Below are positions 24,935 to 40,375 of a stretch of DNA of 64,000 nt, in pieces. The notes below the pieces were generated by a model. It was given only the letters and a program-made list of their open reading frames with translations, made no database searches and had not been told where the DNA came from. The stretch spans positions 53,270,917-53,334,916 of the forward strand of contig OZ023262.1 in the NCBI GenBank assembly GCA_964006375.1. The letters run 5' to 3'. The translations under genes were made by a program, and so were the position numbers. How positions within the stretch are numbered: the first letter of the stretch is position 1; every line of letters starts with the position of its first letter. The stretch is from Tillus elongatus (taxonomy: Eukaryota > Arthropoda > Insecta > Coleoptera > Cleridae).

Positions 24935-25870
24935 TCAAAACGTATGAAATCTGTGCATTATTGTTTCTCCAAATGTCAAGATAAAACAAAAAACCATACA
25001 TTCATCGAGCTGGAATCGATCACGCAACTTCTGCGTAGAACACAAGCATGCTGCCACTGAGTTATCTAACGATACGTTAACTAACGTTTTATTTACATTA
25101 TACTTGACACCGGCTTCATGCCCGGGATATATTATATTACATTAAAAGTATACGTAGCACTTAATTGCAGAATTAGTAGAATTACCATTGAAACACATTC
25201 AACGACTGTTTAGGTCTTATATGACGTCTTATGTTTAAGTTTTAAGATAAAAGAAACTATTTTCAAATTATTTTTATAGATACTTGGCTTGATTTTGTTT
25301 ACATTTGTACTATATTATACTACACTATCAGTCTAAAACCACAGCATAATATATCTATACTGTGCTAAAACTGTATTTGGGGCCCGTCATCAAGCTACAA
25401 ATATAGTGTATTTGAAAATTTTATTTAATCCCCCAGTTAAATAACAAACACTTGGCAAATTTTTAATTTCATGTCGTCTGTCATTTGCGATATTTGTGGC
25501 CGATATTTCACGATTATTGGTTCGGGTAGTATGTTTTATGCCTGTTATTTATTTTGATTGGCTCCCGTTGATGTATGGTTTATACCTGTTGTCTGAATCA
25601 ATCTACGCGTGGCAGTTAACTACTCTGTCTGTCAGGCATTGGACTTTAACCACTAAGTCGTGGTTAACCTGCATGTCTTGCAGATCTCATTTTTAATTTG
25701 GAAAAAACTCTAAATATTGTGTACCAAATTATTGAAAATTCACAACATAGGTTTATTTACACCATTTATAGCCACATTTAAAGTCTCATTCCAGTTACTC
25801 TGATACTTATAAAAATATTGCGTTTTCCAAATAATGTTGTATGTTTTTCGGGGAAAATTGTCCGTTATAG
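24935..25870 (-). repeat. repeat E, inverted copy
   Basis: Reverse complement of 9180-10160, including the tRNA-like block (near 25000-25080) and the phrase ccggcttcatgcccggga. The two copies lie about 15 kb apart in opposite orientation. The chance frame at 25496-25696 mirrors one at 9376-9573. Confidence 0.75.
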
Positions 25871-25899
25871 CTGATATACGAACTCGTCCGAGGTCAATT

Positions 25900-26402
<503 letters not shown>

Positions 26403-26754
26403 AAAAGATACGCAACAGTGTAAAAATTTGTCGTTGATACTCAAATGTTGCATAGGGTCATATTACCACACGATTTGTTTTGGTTTTATGTTTATCATAC
26501 TAAATCGCTGACTACTCCATAAAATGGTTTATAGGTGCTGCACATTGTTTGGATTCGTCGCGACAGTTGGAATATTTGACTTATGATGCAACTGCTAAAA
26601 TGTTTCCTAAATGTGATAAATAACCTGAAAGCACTCAAGTTGTGTTTATTGGGTAATTTTTGTAGTAGAAAAAACTTACAATTCATTTATTTATCCATTC
26701 ACATTAGTTTTAACCTTCGAGTGGACATTAACAAATATATATTTAATAAAACTT
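26403..26754. other. unassigned AT-rich sequence
   Basis: Nothing recognised between the two A copies. Confidence 0.35.
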
Positions 26755-27859
26755 CGGGACACAGCAAGTGCGTTATGGTAGTGAATTTTCATAAAAATGT
26801 TTTACTAGCAAATATGTGTGTTTTTTTCAGAAAGCAGGCATCAAATTTGATTACCAGTTTAAGATATATAGTAAAAAAAAACAATGTGCCATGTTTCATC
26901 AAAATAACTTTCTTGTTTGAAGACGTACAAAAATTTCCTAAAGTAAACTTAAAGTGTAACCGAAAAAATCTGTTTCTTGGTCAACCTTATAGGTTAATAA
27001 CAAATTGAGCTTTTCAAATATGAAGCATTTAATCAAAATTCGCTACCATAACGCACTTGCTGCGTCCAGAATTTCTTTACTTACAAACATGCATTATATT
27101 TCGATGGAAAATGCAAAAATGCAATAACATAAGGCATGTTCGACTAAAAAAATAATATTTATATCATCGACGACTTATGGGCCACACTGTGATTGTAGAA
27201 ATAGTTTTTTAAGATGTAGCTCACGACACCCTATAATTAATGTATAATTTTTTTTCATATTTTGTATAATAAGGGATATATTCAGCTTTATTGATTTTTT
27301 ACGAAAATTCGACAAAAGTTATGTACCATTAAACGATAAACTCTATAGCTAAGACTACTGCCAAGCATCAGAGAAAGAGTCTATTTGAAATGAATTTTCT
27401 GGAAACATTTTAGTAAAATCAAGGACAATGACGGTTGAAACTAAGACTTCAGGGTTTGTAAAACATTCTTCTTGAGACATTTTCTTTCCATAGCCGGTAT
27501 TAGATTCAAGTTCTTTGCCTAAATGTTGCCAATTTTGACATTTTAAATTATCACTTTGACGTTTTGAGGAAAACCCCAATATATTTTTCTTTAAATGCCC
27601 ATAACTTTTTGTCTTTTGAACTATAGCGCTAAATTTTGGTATGTAGTGTACCTATAGCAATATAAAACGATATACCAAATTTGGTTGCACTTACTTTGTT
27701 ATTTCCGGAGATGATTTTTTTCGAAAGAAAACACAAAATGTTCCGGGAAAACCTGGGCCGATTTTCCTGGATAACGAACTTGTCCAAGCCACGTGCAAAA
27801 GGAAGGTATTAACAAAATTTTATCAAAATCGGTCCATTATTTTTTGAGTTATCACACAC

Positions 27860-27945
<86 letters not shown>

Positions 27946-28074
27946 ATATAAAAATTGAAACTGACCCCGGATATGTGTTCTAGGGGGTCTAATTAGCGCC
28001 CATTTAAAGAATTTTTTTCAAAATTCAAAAATCGGCATCTCCTCATTAGTGATTTTTTAAAAGAAAATTCACTA
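26755..28074 (-). mobile_element. composite A+B element, complete
   Basis: Read on plus it starts with the B end (TTCGGGACACAGCAAGTGCG) and continues through B to its inner inverse repeat ending near 27070. A in reverse follows, with (TA)n at 27866-27941, and it ends ...cctcattagtg...gaaaattcacta at 28074. All landmarks match the plus-oriented copy at 42028-43225 in mirror order. Confidence 0.85.
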
Positions 28075-28850
28075 AATTGCTATCCAATACTTAGTTTCAC
28101 CTAATTTATAACAGTAATTAGTAACATCAGTAGCAGAAAATAACAGAGAAATTTCACAAACTCTTAAGACGAAATTTTATTTAGAAACTATTAAATAATT
28201 AGCATAATTTTCTTGTTATTACCATCATTAATTGGTATTAACTGTGTTTTACAATATCTTCACGTCTGAACGCTCTTGTAACTGAAATAAATGTTTTCTG
28301 AATTAATAATCAGGGGTTTAGTGAAGAAAATTAGGTACTAATTGGTATGTTTTGTCTGTTAATTTTCTGGTAATGTGAGCTGAAAGGTGTCCATAATTTA
28401 GAACAACTAATTTTATTACTATAATTAATATTAACATCCTACTGAGTTTATTTTACCGTTTTATCTAATTTTACAATTTAACAAGCAATAATATAATTAG
28501 CCAGGAGTAAAAACAATGGTAAGCATCATCAATTTGTTTGAATTAATTAACCGTAATATACGGGGTGGTCTAAAACTAATGGTACACAGAGCAGCAGTAC
28601 ATTCTTGGCATCAAAATATTATGATTTAGTCAACCTTTGCTCAGTCCAAAAGGCAAAAAAACCCAGATATGCCTGATGTCATTTATTTAGTACACCTAAC
28701 AAGTCATTTCTTGTCTAAGCCTCACCAGTTGCAGCAGACAATATCCTTTTAAGAAGCCAGTAATAGAGCAACTCTTGCAACTTTTCAACGACACCTAAAA
28801 AACCTTCCCAAAATCGCTAGTGACCGAAACCTACCAAGTAAAGTAAAAAG
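28075..28850. other. gene-free stretch
   Basis: AT-rich, not clearly repeated elsewhere in the window. No coding signal found; this may be unique intron or intergenic DNA. Confidence 0.4.
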
Positions 28851-28852
28851 TC

Positions 28853-28890
28853 TGGACGCAGCAAGTGCGTTATGGTACTGAATATTAAAG
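28853..28890 (-). repeat. module B end fragment
   Basis: AGTCTGGACGCAGCAAGTGCG followed by only a few bases of B, then PLE sequence. Confidence 0.6.
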
Positions 28891-29840
28891 ATATGCCATC
28901 CTTCTTTCCACGAAAAAAATTTAAAAAAACTTTTTAATCTTTTTGTTAACAACTCTTATCCTCCCAAACTACTTAATAAACTTTTATACAATTGTTCAAA
29001 CAATCACCATTACAATACAAGACAATCTCTACAAACAGTATCAAACTTATCTGACAGACATAACGCCCATATAATTTCGAGTTCGGATACATCTAACTTT
29101 TTTTACATATCAATCCCATACATTAAAAGTATTTCCAATAGGTTAAAGTTTATATTTAAAGATGAGACCAATTTTAAAATAACGTTTCGATATTCAAAAA
29201 CAATTAATATCATTTTCAGTAAACTCAAAAGTAAGGATGAAATTTCCAAAGTGTCTGGAGTGGTTACTGTATTCCATGTAATAATTGTAGTTTAAGATAC
29301 ATTGGCCAAACAAGCAGAGTCCTTAAAGATAGGTTAACACAGCACAAAAGTGACATACGTTTACAAAAAAGAACTTGCGCTCTGTCAGAACATAATCTCG
29401 ACACTGGCCACAATATAAATTTTAGTAATGTTTCTATTTTACACTGTGAAACCTTAAGTAATAAAAGAATGTGTTTAGAAGAATTTGAAATGACTTTTAA
29501 CGACAATTTAATATACTTAAAGAAAGATAATAATTTTAGAAATCACTACCCCTATTTATATTTCATAGACAAAAACAAAAAACAAATTCAATTAGATAAT
29601 AGTTAGATTTATATGTCAGTTTGGCACTTTTCGACTTCAAATTTATAAACAGTTTTTTTTTAATGTTTGTTATTGAATAATTAGTTTAGTAGAACTCACG
29701 TTATATGTAAGTATTTTACACTTTTATATCTTTCCCATGTAAATTGTAAACTTTTTTTCTTTCCATGTTGTAGCCTTGAGAATGGAATAAATTTTTCCGA
29801 AAGCTCGGCCTATAATAAAGAGTTTTATTTTGCAACTGAC
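28890..29840 (+). mobile_element. Penelope-like element 3' part (PLE1)
   Basis: A truncated PLE: decayed RT thumb/linker, a good GIY-YIG endonuclease (to 29606), then a 3' UTR with ccgaaagctcgg near 29800. That phrase is similar to the gccaaaacgtcg phrase at the 3' end of PLE2 (35500). The RT core is not present. A hammerhead remnant lies about 670 bases downstream beyond a module A insertion, but whether it belongs to this element is uncertain. Confidence 0.75.
29104..29606 (+). pseudogene. PLE GIY-YIG endonuclease domain
   Basis: Upstream frame: YISIPYIKSISNRLKFIFKD, ending EISKVSGVV. A one-base shift near 29255 leads to SGYCIPCNNCSLRYIGQTSR (the GIY...YIG core), LTQHKSDIR, ALSEHNLDTGHNINFSNVSI and a C-terminal tail to the TAG at 29604-29606. 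The Cys pair before YIG and the H..TGH.I motif are typical of Penelope endonucleases, which nick the target DNA. Apart from the shift the domain is intact over 115 codons. Confidence 0.85.
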
Positions 29841-29887
29841 GGCTTTCCCACAATTTTTTGATAAATAACACTATTACCGTCACGAAA

Positions 29888-30138
<251 letters not shown>

Positions 30139-30276
30139 GATAAAGAAAGTTCAAAAACCCCGTCCGGCAATAAAAATACAATACACTGCAGAATTAGTCT
30201 CCCTCTCGGTTTCGTTCTTTACCTAAGATTTAGTATAAAAGGTGATGTTAGTAGTAAAGTAGTTTAAATTTTTCAT

Positions 30277-30317
30277 CCTCCGATGACGCTAACTTTGTTA
30301 GTGAAACGATCGTCAGG
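30277..30317 (+). ncRNA. hammerhead ribozyme, one core change
   Basis: Order: CCT (stem I), CCGATGA (core; the consensus CUGAUGA has U at position 2), C, GCTAAC-TTT-GTTAGT (stem II), GAAAC, four-base loop GATC, GTC (cleavage triplet), AGG (stem I partner). Flanks to about 30380 match the PLE-linked copy at 54060-54165 (minus). The U-to-C change in the invariant core should reduce or abolish self-cleavage. Confidence 0.75.
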
Positions 30318-30324
30318 TCTTTTA

Positions 30325-30660
30325 AAATGTGTTGTGGTGATTTGGGTTCTCCAAGTGTGCTTATCAGTGCTCACCACGGGTTACAATCTTCACTTAGTGA
30401 TAAAACAACGCATTTGTATATTTTACAAATCTGGAAATAATATCATGTCGGATTATATCCTAATTTTTGTGAGGTTAGTGAATGTTTCCATACGTTTGTT
30501 TTTACATAAATATTATTTAAGTTAGTGATTTCATGATACGTATAATTTGTTTAGGTCTGAAAAATTTTTACTTGGATATTTAAGAATCAAATAAGGTGTA
30601 CTACTACCTGTAGGATATTAGGCATATACAATACTTTTATACTTTGGTTATCAGTATTAC
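30325..30660. other. PLE-type repeat flank and unassigned sequence
   Basis: To about 30390 the sequence (gtgctcaccacgggttacaa) matches the flank of the hammerhead at 54 kb. Beyond that nothing is recognised. Confidence 0.45.
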
Positions 30661-30664
30661 CTTC

Positions 30665-30790
30665 GAAATTTGCATGAAAAATTTCAAACAATTTTCCCAC
30701 GAAAATGCGAAAACATTATTTTTAAAATAGCGTATTAAATATTTATTATTAATTACCAAAATTACACAAAACTTTAGAAAACATGACTTC
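30665..30790 (+). repeat. repeat F copy
   Basis: Shares attattaattaccaaaattacacaa and cacgaaaatgcgaaaa-type phrases with 59180-59290, and in reverse with about 4400-4500. Function unknown, no coding content. Confidence 0.5.
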
Positions 30791-30810
30791 TATGGAAATA
30801 TAAAAAAGTT

Positions 30811-32076
<1,266 letters not shown>

Positions 32077-32109
32077 AAAAAAAACACACTGTGATCTATG
32101 GGCCTGTGA

Positions 32110-32212
32110 TTGTCAAAACAATTTTATAAGTGGCTGCTCAAGACACCCTATAATTATGTATACAATCGTATAATAAGGGGTATATTAGGCTCTACCGTAG
32201 AAATGCGCCAGC

Positions 32213-32309
<97 letters not shown>

Positions 32310-32670
32310 GAAACTAACCCTATGGGTTTTGGGGGGCCTAGTTCGCGCTCATTAGAAGAAATCGTTTCAAAATTTAATAGTGGCGGTCTCCTCACGAAAA
32401 TTCGCTACAGATTATAGATAATTACATCATAATTTCTATAACTAAAACTACTGTCAAAGCATCAGGGAAACGGTCTATTTAAAATCAAATTTCTGCAATG
32501 CATTTTTTCAAACAAGAAATTTATTTTTATAAAATATGGTACATGGTTTCTAACTATATAAGTTATACTGGTAACCAAATATGATGCCTTCTCTTAAAAA
32601 AAGACATCTGACATTAAAAACATCTTTATGAAAATTCACTATTATAAGGCGAATACTGCGTCCAGATTTT
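32110..32670. repeat. scrambled A and B pieces
   Basis: Contains a piece of reversed A (32110-32200), a TA tract (32216-32307) preceded by gcgccagcctgta, reversed A 5' sequence (32310-32400), then a plus-oriented B end (about 32500-32665). The phrase before the tract resembles the terminus GCGCCACCCTGTA of the transposon at 37.6 kb, possibly a remnant of one. Confidence 0.55.
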
Positions 32671-32682
32671 TTTTAATTGTCC

Positions 32683-33062
32683 TATTTGCAAAATGAGAGC
32701 CTCGGTGGTTCAGTGGTAAGAACGTGTGCCTTTGAACCGAAGGGTACTGGGTTCGATTCGCAGGGTTCCCCTTTCACTTTTTCAGTACATACTGTAAAAT
32801 TAACATCAACCGAGGTTGTGGCATTGTATTTGAGCAAGTTGAATGTCTGCACGTTTTGCCTTTCTGAGAAGGCGTAAAGCGGTCGGTCCCATGTCCACGT
32901 TGGGCACGTTAAAGATCTCCACCCTCCTTACAGAAAGGCAGGGTTCGGTAAAATTTCCAGGATAATGAGGTGAAACTGCTCCCTGGCGTCGGTGACTGGA
33001 CATAGTAGCGGAAATAGACCGACGTTAAAGAAACAAACAAACACACACATATTTGCAAAATG
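32683..33062 (+). mobile_element. tRNA-derived SINE with 13-bp TSD
   Basis: Element at about 32697-33049: the tRNA-like head GAGCCTCGGTGGTTCAGTGG with A box, anticodon-like arm, B box GGGTTCGATTCG (32751-32762), a 250-bp body and tail AAAGAAACAAACAAACACAC. Perfect duplication TATTTGCAAAATG at 32683-32695 and 33050-33062. Same family as 5087-5465. Confidence 0.9.
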
Positions 33063-33800
33063 TATATTTATATCTCATACGTCAGATCAGAATTTAATTT
33101 TTCATAGCTCACTTTTTCTATACCGGGTATACAAACATAATTCATGGCACAGAATTGGCTAAATCAGGGATTGGTTGACCAGCTACTATTGGAAAAATCG
33201 TTATAAAATTATTTTATAAAAGTCTGCGGCTAATGAAACTTCTTTCCGAGGCCAACCCACCATGCTCTCGAACATGCACACAAACATAATTTAAAATAAC
33301 TTGGTAATTTTTTTAACGGCAAAATTTTGGCTTATATAAATTTCAGGGCCTACCGAGATCTACTTTATACAACAATAAAGTTTCTTAATAAATGGTCTTG
33401 CAACTGTTTGTATAAAGGAATATACATATTGTTTAGCAATAAACATAAAAACTGTACACATTGCGTATTATAATAATAACAGCGTTTGCAAAACGTAGGA
33501 GATTAAAGAAAACACCTCGGAAAGCACTATCTAATCTTCCAAAGCACATCAAGTATTTACTGTGTATGTAAGTTTGTGCCACATTAACCGCCACAGACGG
33601 TTTTGATTACAGAAATGTAAGCGGTTACTTTTCATCTCCAGAGAGATAAATTCCTACAAGCTTTTAATACAGTGCAGAATCCTATGTTAATGCTAAAAAT
33701 AGGAGATGAAAGAGGAAAACGTAATGTAAGTGGTATCCATATTATAAAATATAATCCTAGACATTCACATATTTAAAGGGTGATTGGCAACATTTAAAAC
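33063..33800. other. mostly unassigned, one possible exon
   Basis: Not visibly repeated. A short open segment at 33482-33562 lies between AG and GTATGTAAGT; see the separate entry. The rest shows nothing. Confidence 0.4.
33482..33562 (+). other. candidate small exon
   Basis: Between ...ataataacag and GTATGTAAGT (a fair donor) is a frame reading FAKRRRLKKTPRKALSNLPK then HIKYLLC. The acceptor lacks a good pyrimidine tract, and no family is recognised. Its strand differs from that of the exon at 10818-11100. Confidence 0.22.
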
Positions 33801-33802
33801 AG

Positions 33803-34099
<297 letters not shown>

Positions 34100-34112
<13 letters not shown>

Positions 34113-34960
34113 TGAGACATACTTGGTTCTTCCAACTCAGTCCTGACCTCAAAAAAGAACTAATCCCTCGCGAAAAATCATCTCGCATCCCAAGAAAATA
34201 CGGTTTCCCAAAAATCCATAAGCCTGATATTCCCCTTCGTGCTATCGTAAGTGCCCACCGTTCACCCACACAAAAACTTGCAAAACATTTAGCCAAAACT
34301 CTCCAACCATTAGTAGAAAACGCTACATCCTATGTCAAAAACTCCACCCATTTCATTTACCTTCTTCAAAACAATACCATTTCTTAAAACGACATCCTAG
34401 TTAGCTTTGATATAGTTTCCTTATTCACTAATATACCTCTATCTGAAACCTTTGACATTCTCAAAAATAAACACAATATTTGCCACGATACCTTAGCTCT
34501 TCTAGAACACTGCACATCTAACACTTATTTCCTTTTTCAAAACAAATTTTACAAACAAGTTCGAGGTGCTCCAATGGGTTCACCACTCTCTCCTGCATTC
34601 GCTAACATTTTCATGGAAAACTTCGAGACACAAGCCCTCAATTCATTCCAACTTAAACCAACCTGTTGGTTAAGATACGTTGAAGACATTTTCGCTCTCT
34701 GGCCACACGGTAAAGAATCTCTAGACGAATTCGTTTCTTACCTAAATAACATCAACCCCCAAATCCAGTTCACCATGGAAATAGAAAAACCTAGTCAGAG
34801 GAATTTCTTACACTGTCTACCGAAAACCAACCCACACTAATCGTTATCTTAACGCCCAATCTCACCATCACCCATCGCAACTAAATTCCGTGGTTCGAAC
34901 ACTAGTAACACGATCCCTTAGACTAACGAACAACAACAACATACAGAATTAAACTTTTTA
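34100..34960 (+). pseudogene. PLE reverse transcriptase
   Basis: One frame, apart from stops: RIPRKYGFPKIHKPDIPLRA (fingers), SPTQKLAKHLAKTLQPL, a TAA at 34385, then NDILVSFDIVSLFTNIPL (motif A), FYKQVRGAPMGSPLSPAFAN (motif B), and WLRYVEDIFALW (motif C). Motif C has Glu where the first catalytic Asp is expected (YVED for Y.DD). After TAA 34838 the thumb (THTNRYLNAQSHHHPSQLN) is in another frame. Inactive, but well aligned with Penelope RTs. Confidence 0.9.
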
Positions 34961-35552
34961 AGACAGATATTGCTAGAAAACATTAAAGGTGTCAACGACA
35001 AAATCAGCCGAATTTTCAGAACCCATATAATCAAAACCGTATTCACAACAGAGCAAAAACTGTCAAATCTGATAAAAACTCTCAAGGATACGATTCCAAA
35101 CGAATCCTACGGAGTTTACGAAATTCCTTGTTCTGACTGTTCCCGAACTTATGTAGGACATACAAATAGACGCATCCACAATAGAATATATGAACACACC
35201 CTCGCAGTTAGAAAATCCAACCCCTCATCGGCGCTGGCCATGCATCGTATTCATACAGGACACAAAATAGATTTCGATAATGCCAAAACAATAGCGTAAT
35301 CGAGATACAACCACTTTGCCCACCGCTCTGAGGAGTACGCAGATTGAGGTCTTAGAGTGTCCTCACATATTTTCTTTACCTCATGAAACCAACCCAACCC
35401 ACCTTTGTCCACCGCTCTAAGGAGTAGGCAGATTGAGGCCTTAGAGTGTCCTTACATATTTCTTTTATCTCTTGAAAATGGCTCCAAAACAAGAGCCAAA
35501 ACGTCGAGTTTTCATAAATTCTGGACGCGGTTCAACCCAAGAACCAAGTATG

Positions 35553-35557
<5 letters not shown>
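34113..35557 (+). mobile_element. Penelope-like element inserted in (TA)n (PLE2)
   Basis: Bounded by a perfect 19-bp inverted repeat: TGAGACATACTTGGTTCTT (34113-34131) and its complement (35539-35557). TA tracts lie on both sides and belong to one module A. It contains the RT core and the GIY-YIG endonuclease, then a 3' UTR with a duplicated block of about 70 bases (35318-35388 and 35403-35475). The N-terminal part of the protein is missing, so it is 5'-truncated. Confidence 0.88.
34970..35299 (+). CDS. PLE GIY-YIG endonuclease (partial ORF)
   Basis: Open frame of 109 codons: LENIKGVNDKISRIFRTHII (linker), YGVYEIPCSDCSRTYVGHTN (GVY...YVG core with the Cys pair) and RIHNRIYEHTLAV (catalytic Arg region), then ALAMHRIHTGHKIDFDNAKT. 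It matches the family pattern G[IV]Y..PC..C...Y[IV]G.T. It is in the same frame as the RT core, as expected for a single Penelope ORF. It ends early at TAA 35297-35299. Confidence 0.88.
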   Translation: MLENIKGVNDKISRIFRTHIIKTVFTTEQKLSNLIKTLKDTIPNESYGVYEIPCSDCSRTYVGHTNRRIHNRIYEHTLAVRKSNPSSALAMHRIHTGHKIDFDNAKTIA

Positions 35558-35634
<77 letters not shown>

Positions 35635-36720
35635 CCGATAACGCAAAAAAATAATGGGCCGATTTTGATCAAATTTAGTGAGTACCTATAAGTTTGTTAG
35701 CCAGGAAAATCGGCCCAGGTTTTCCAAGAAAATATTGTGCTTTCTTCCGAAAAAAAATTATATCTCCCGAAATAACAAAGTAAGGGCAACCAAATTTGAT
35801 ACGCGTATTTGCGTTATAAAGAGTGCACCATGTACCAAAATTTTGGTCTGTAAGTTTAAAGACAAAAAAGTTACGGACAGTTAAAGAAAACAAATTTGGA
35901 GTTTTCTTCAAAACGTCAAACTGGCGATTTGAAACGTCAAAATTGGCAATATTTAGGCAAAGAACCTGAAACAAATACGGATTATCAAAAGAAAATGTTG
36001 CAAGAAAAGTGTTCTGCAACCCCATCAGTTTCAGCTTCAACCGTCATTGTCCTTCATTTTACTAAAATATTTACAGAAAATTCATTTCAAATACAGTAAG
36101 TGACGTCGTCTCATTTAACATTGTTTCATTATAGCGTCGCAGATTGTTGTAGGCAAATGTATTGTTTAACGTCGAAACTGATTCGGTATAACGTTGTTAT
36201 TATAAAAAAAGTAGGTAAAAAAGGAGTACTAAAAGATTTCTTCAAATGAGCGCAAACTAGGCCAGCTATCTCATAAAAATAGTTTGACAATCATAGCGTG
36301 GTTCATAAGTCGTTGGTGATCGCTCCAAATGTTTTTATTTTCGAACAGCCATATATTATTATATTTTTGCATTTTTTGTCGAAATAGGATGCATGTTAGT
36401 AAGAAAAAATGGAGACGCATTAAGTGCGTTTTGGTGGCAAATTTTCATTAAATCGTTCAAATTTAAAAAGCTCAATTCGCTATTAACCTAAGGTTTGTTG
36501 GCTACGAAACCAGTTTTCTCGGAAACATTTAAAGTTCATTTTCGGAAAATGGTTGTACATTTGCACACAATAAGTAATTTTGATAAAATATGGTACATTG
36601 TTTCTACTATATAGGTTATACCGGTAACCAGATTGATGCCTGATTGCATTAGAGAGACATATTTGCTATTAGAAACATTTTAATGAAAATTTACTACCAT
36701 AACGCACTTGCTGCGTCCAG
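35557..36720 (+). mobile_element. right part of the split A+B copy
   Basis: (TA)n 35557-35630, then ccgataacgcaaaaaaataa and A body. Module B starts near 36410 (gagacgcattaagtgcg) and ends ctgcgtccag at 36720. Between about 36100 and 36400 the sequence is more diverged than in other copies. Confidence 0.8.
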
Positions 36721-37400
36721 GCTATATAAGGTGAACAAATTTTATATCGATAATGGCGAGCGACAGAAACAGCGAACGTCTCATCTTGTATAATTTTAAA
36801 TGTCATTATCTCCCTAACTAGGCAACAGAATAAAAAATAAATGACACTTCCCAATAGATAATGAAATGCTTTTCAAATGAGGTGTCACAAGCTTACTCTT
36901 CCAATTTAAAAATTTTGCTGTTGTAAATGTCACACTGGGAGTTTTAAAGCAAGGGTTGTAATTGAAAAATAGAAAATCGATCAGTGGCAGGTTTTTTAAT
37001 TATATAAATATTAACTGAGAAAATAAATTTATTCATTACATACAGTTCATATGTATTTTATATTTTGACCTTCAGTGCCACCAATTTTTTGTTTGTTTAA
37101 AGGCTTATAAATTTTTTTCTCTAACGCTAGAGACCTAAATTTGGGTACCTGGTACACACTATATATGAGCAACTTGCGTACCAAATTTGCTTAAAATACC
37201 ATGGCTCTTTTCGACGATACAAAATTTTCACGGAAAAACTTCTCTGCTTTTCCTGCCTAATGAATTTGTCCAAGAACACGGTTTCATTAAAATCTGGGCA
37301 TAAACACACACCATATCTCGCATTTGCAAATTCGAAAAATCATTATGACGCGGTATTTCAACGCAACTAACAAGAATCAAGTGACAATTAAAAATACTTG
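36721..37400. other. unassigned sequence
   Basis: AT-rich. The part 37090-37290 vaguely resembles module A body in reverse (gtacctggtacacac, then tttttcctgcctaatgaatt). Nothing else. Confidence 0.35.
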
Positions 37401-37439
37401 TTTAATGTCAGTCGATTTTGACAAGTTATAGTAAGCAAG

Positions 37440-39440
<2,001 letters not shown>

Positions 39441-39800
39441 AGAAATGCGCATAAATAATTTGTCTATAAAGCTAGAAGCTTCAAATTTCGCATGTACTAG
39501 TCTCTATAAAGACAAGTTGTATTCAGAATGTTACATAAATAGTTTTGTTATTTTCCAATATACAAAAAAAAAATCCAGGAGAAAATTAAAATTTTCCCAT
39601 AAAAACTGGTTCGATCGGGCTTATCTCGCTATTTACAAAAGACTGGGACCTACCAAGGTTATAATTGTCTCTTCGTTAGTCGCTTGGATAAGTTCGTTAG
39701 TCAACCGATTCAAACCGGTTGTTTGGAAAAGATTTATTCTCAAAACAATAATGTTTTTCCGAAACCAATTATTTTGTACATTTTTGTTATTTGATTTTTT
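39441..39800. other. unassigned sequence
   Basis: No recognised content. Short phrases such as cgcttggataagttcgttag resemble module A body, too diverged to border. Confidence 0.35.
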
Positions 39801-39842
39801 TTAATGAAAATTCGCTACCATAACGCACTTGCGGTGTCTAGT
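39801..39842 (+). repeat. module B end fragment
   Basis: aatgaaaattcgctaccata then acgcacttgcggtgtctag: the 3' end of module B with a changed hairpin arm. Confidence 0.65.
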
Positions 39843-39844
39843 AT

Positions 39845-40014
39845 TTTTGTTTCTTTGACGTCAACTTGCTGCCGCAACTATGGCCACTTATTGCTGCCAT
39901 GGAACACATTTCCTCACAAAATTAAAAATTACATTTCTAAGCAGGGTATGGATTGTTTACGTGCCCAGCAACGCATGGTGCACGGGACAGACGGGTTTAC
40001 GCCCCTCTGCTAGT
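39845..40014 (-). repeat. SINE 3' fragment
   Basis: ttttgtttctttgacgtcaac and later cacgggacagacgggtttac match the 3' half of the SINE at 5087-5465, with a central rearrangement. The tRNA head is absent. Confidence 0.6.
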
Positions 40015-40059
40015 ATGTTGAATACATTACATTCAACATACTAGCAGAGTTTCTGAGAC
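40015..40059. repeat. perfect 19-bp stem-loop
   Basis: CTCTGCTAGTATGTTGAAT (40015-40033), 7-base spacer, then its exact reverse complement (40041-40059). It lies at the border of the SINE fragment. Function unknown; it may be a replication or repair inverted duplication. Confidence 0.9.
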
Positions 40060-40319
40060 TTTGTGGGCACTTATTATATGAAATATGCGGTAAGAAACGC
40101 AGATTTTTATCGATTGTAATCGTTAAACATTTGTCTTTTGATACTGAACTTAATAACCACCTATAATTTGTGTTAATGAGGTACGTGACATTTGTATTAA
40201 CCTTAATCAACCCACGGATGATAAAAAAAATCACAAACTGACTCGTGCTTTTTAAATAGTTTTAAATAAATTCAGCAAGAAAGATTGTGGCAAAGAAACC
40301 TAGCTCAATATAATTAACA

Positions 40320-40375
40320 ACATATTTGCAAAAAGTCTAGACACAGCATGTGCGTTATGGTAGCGAAATTGCATA
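40320..40375 (-). repeat. module B end fragment
   Basis: AGTCTAGACACAGCATGTGCG then ttatggtagcgaaattgcat: a decayed B terminus. Confidence 0.6.
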
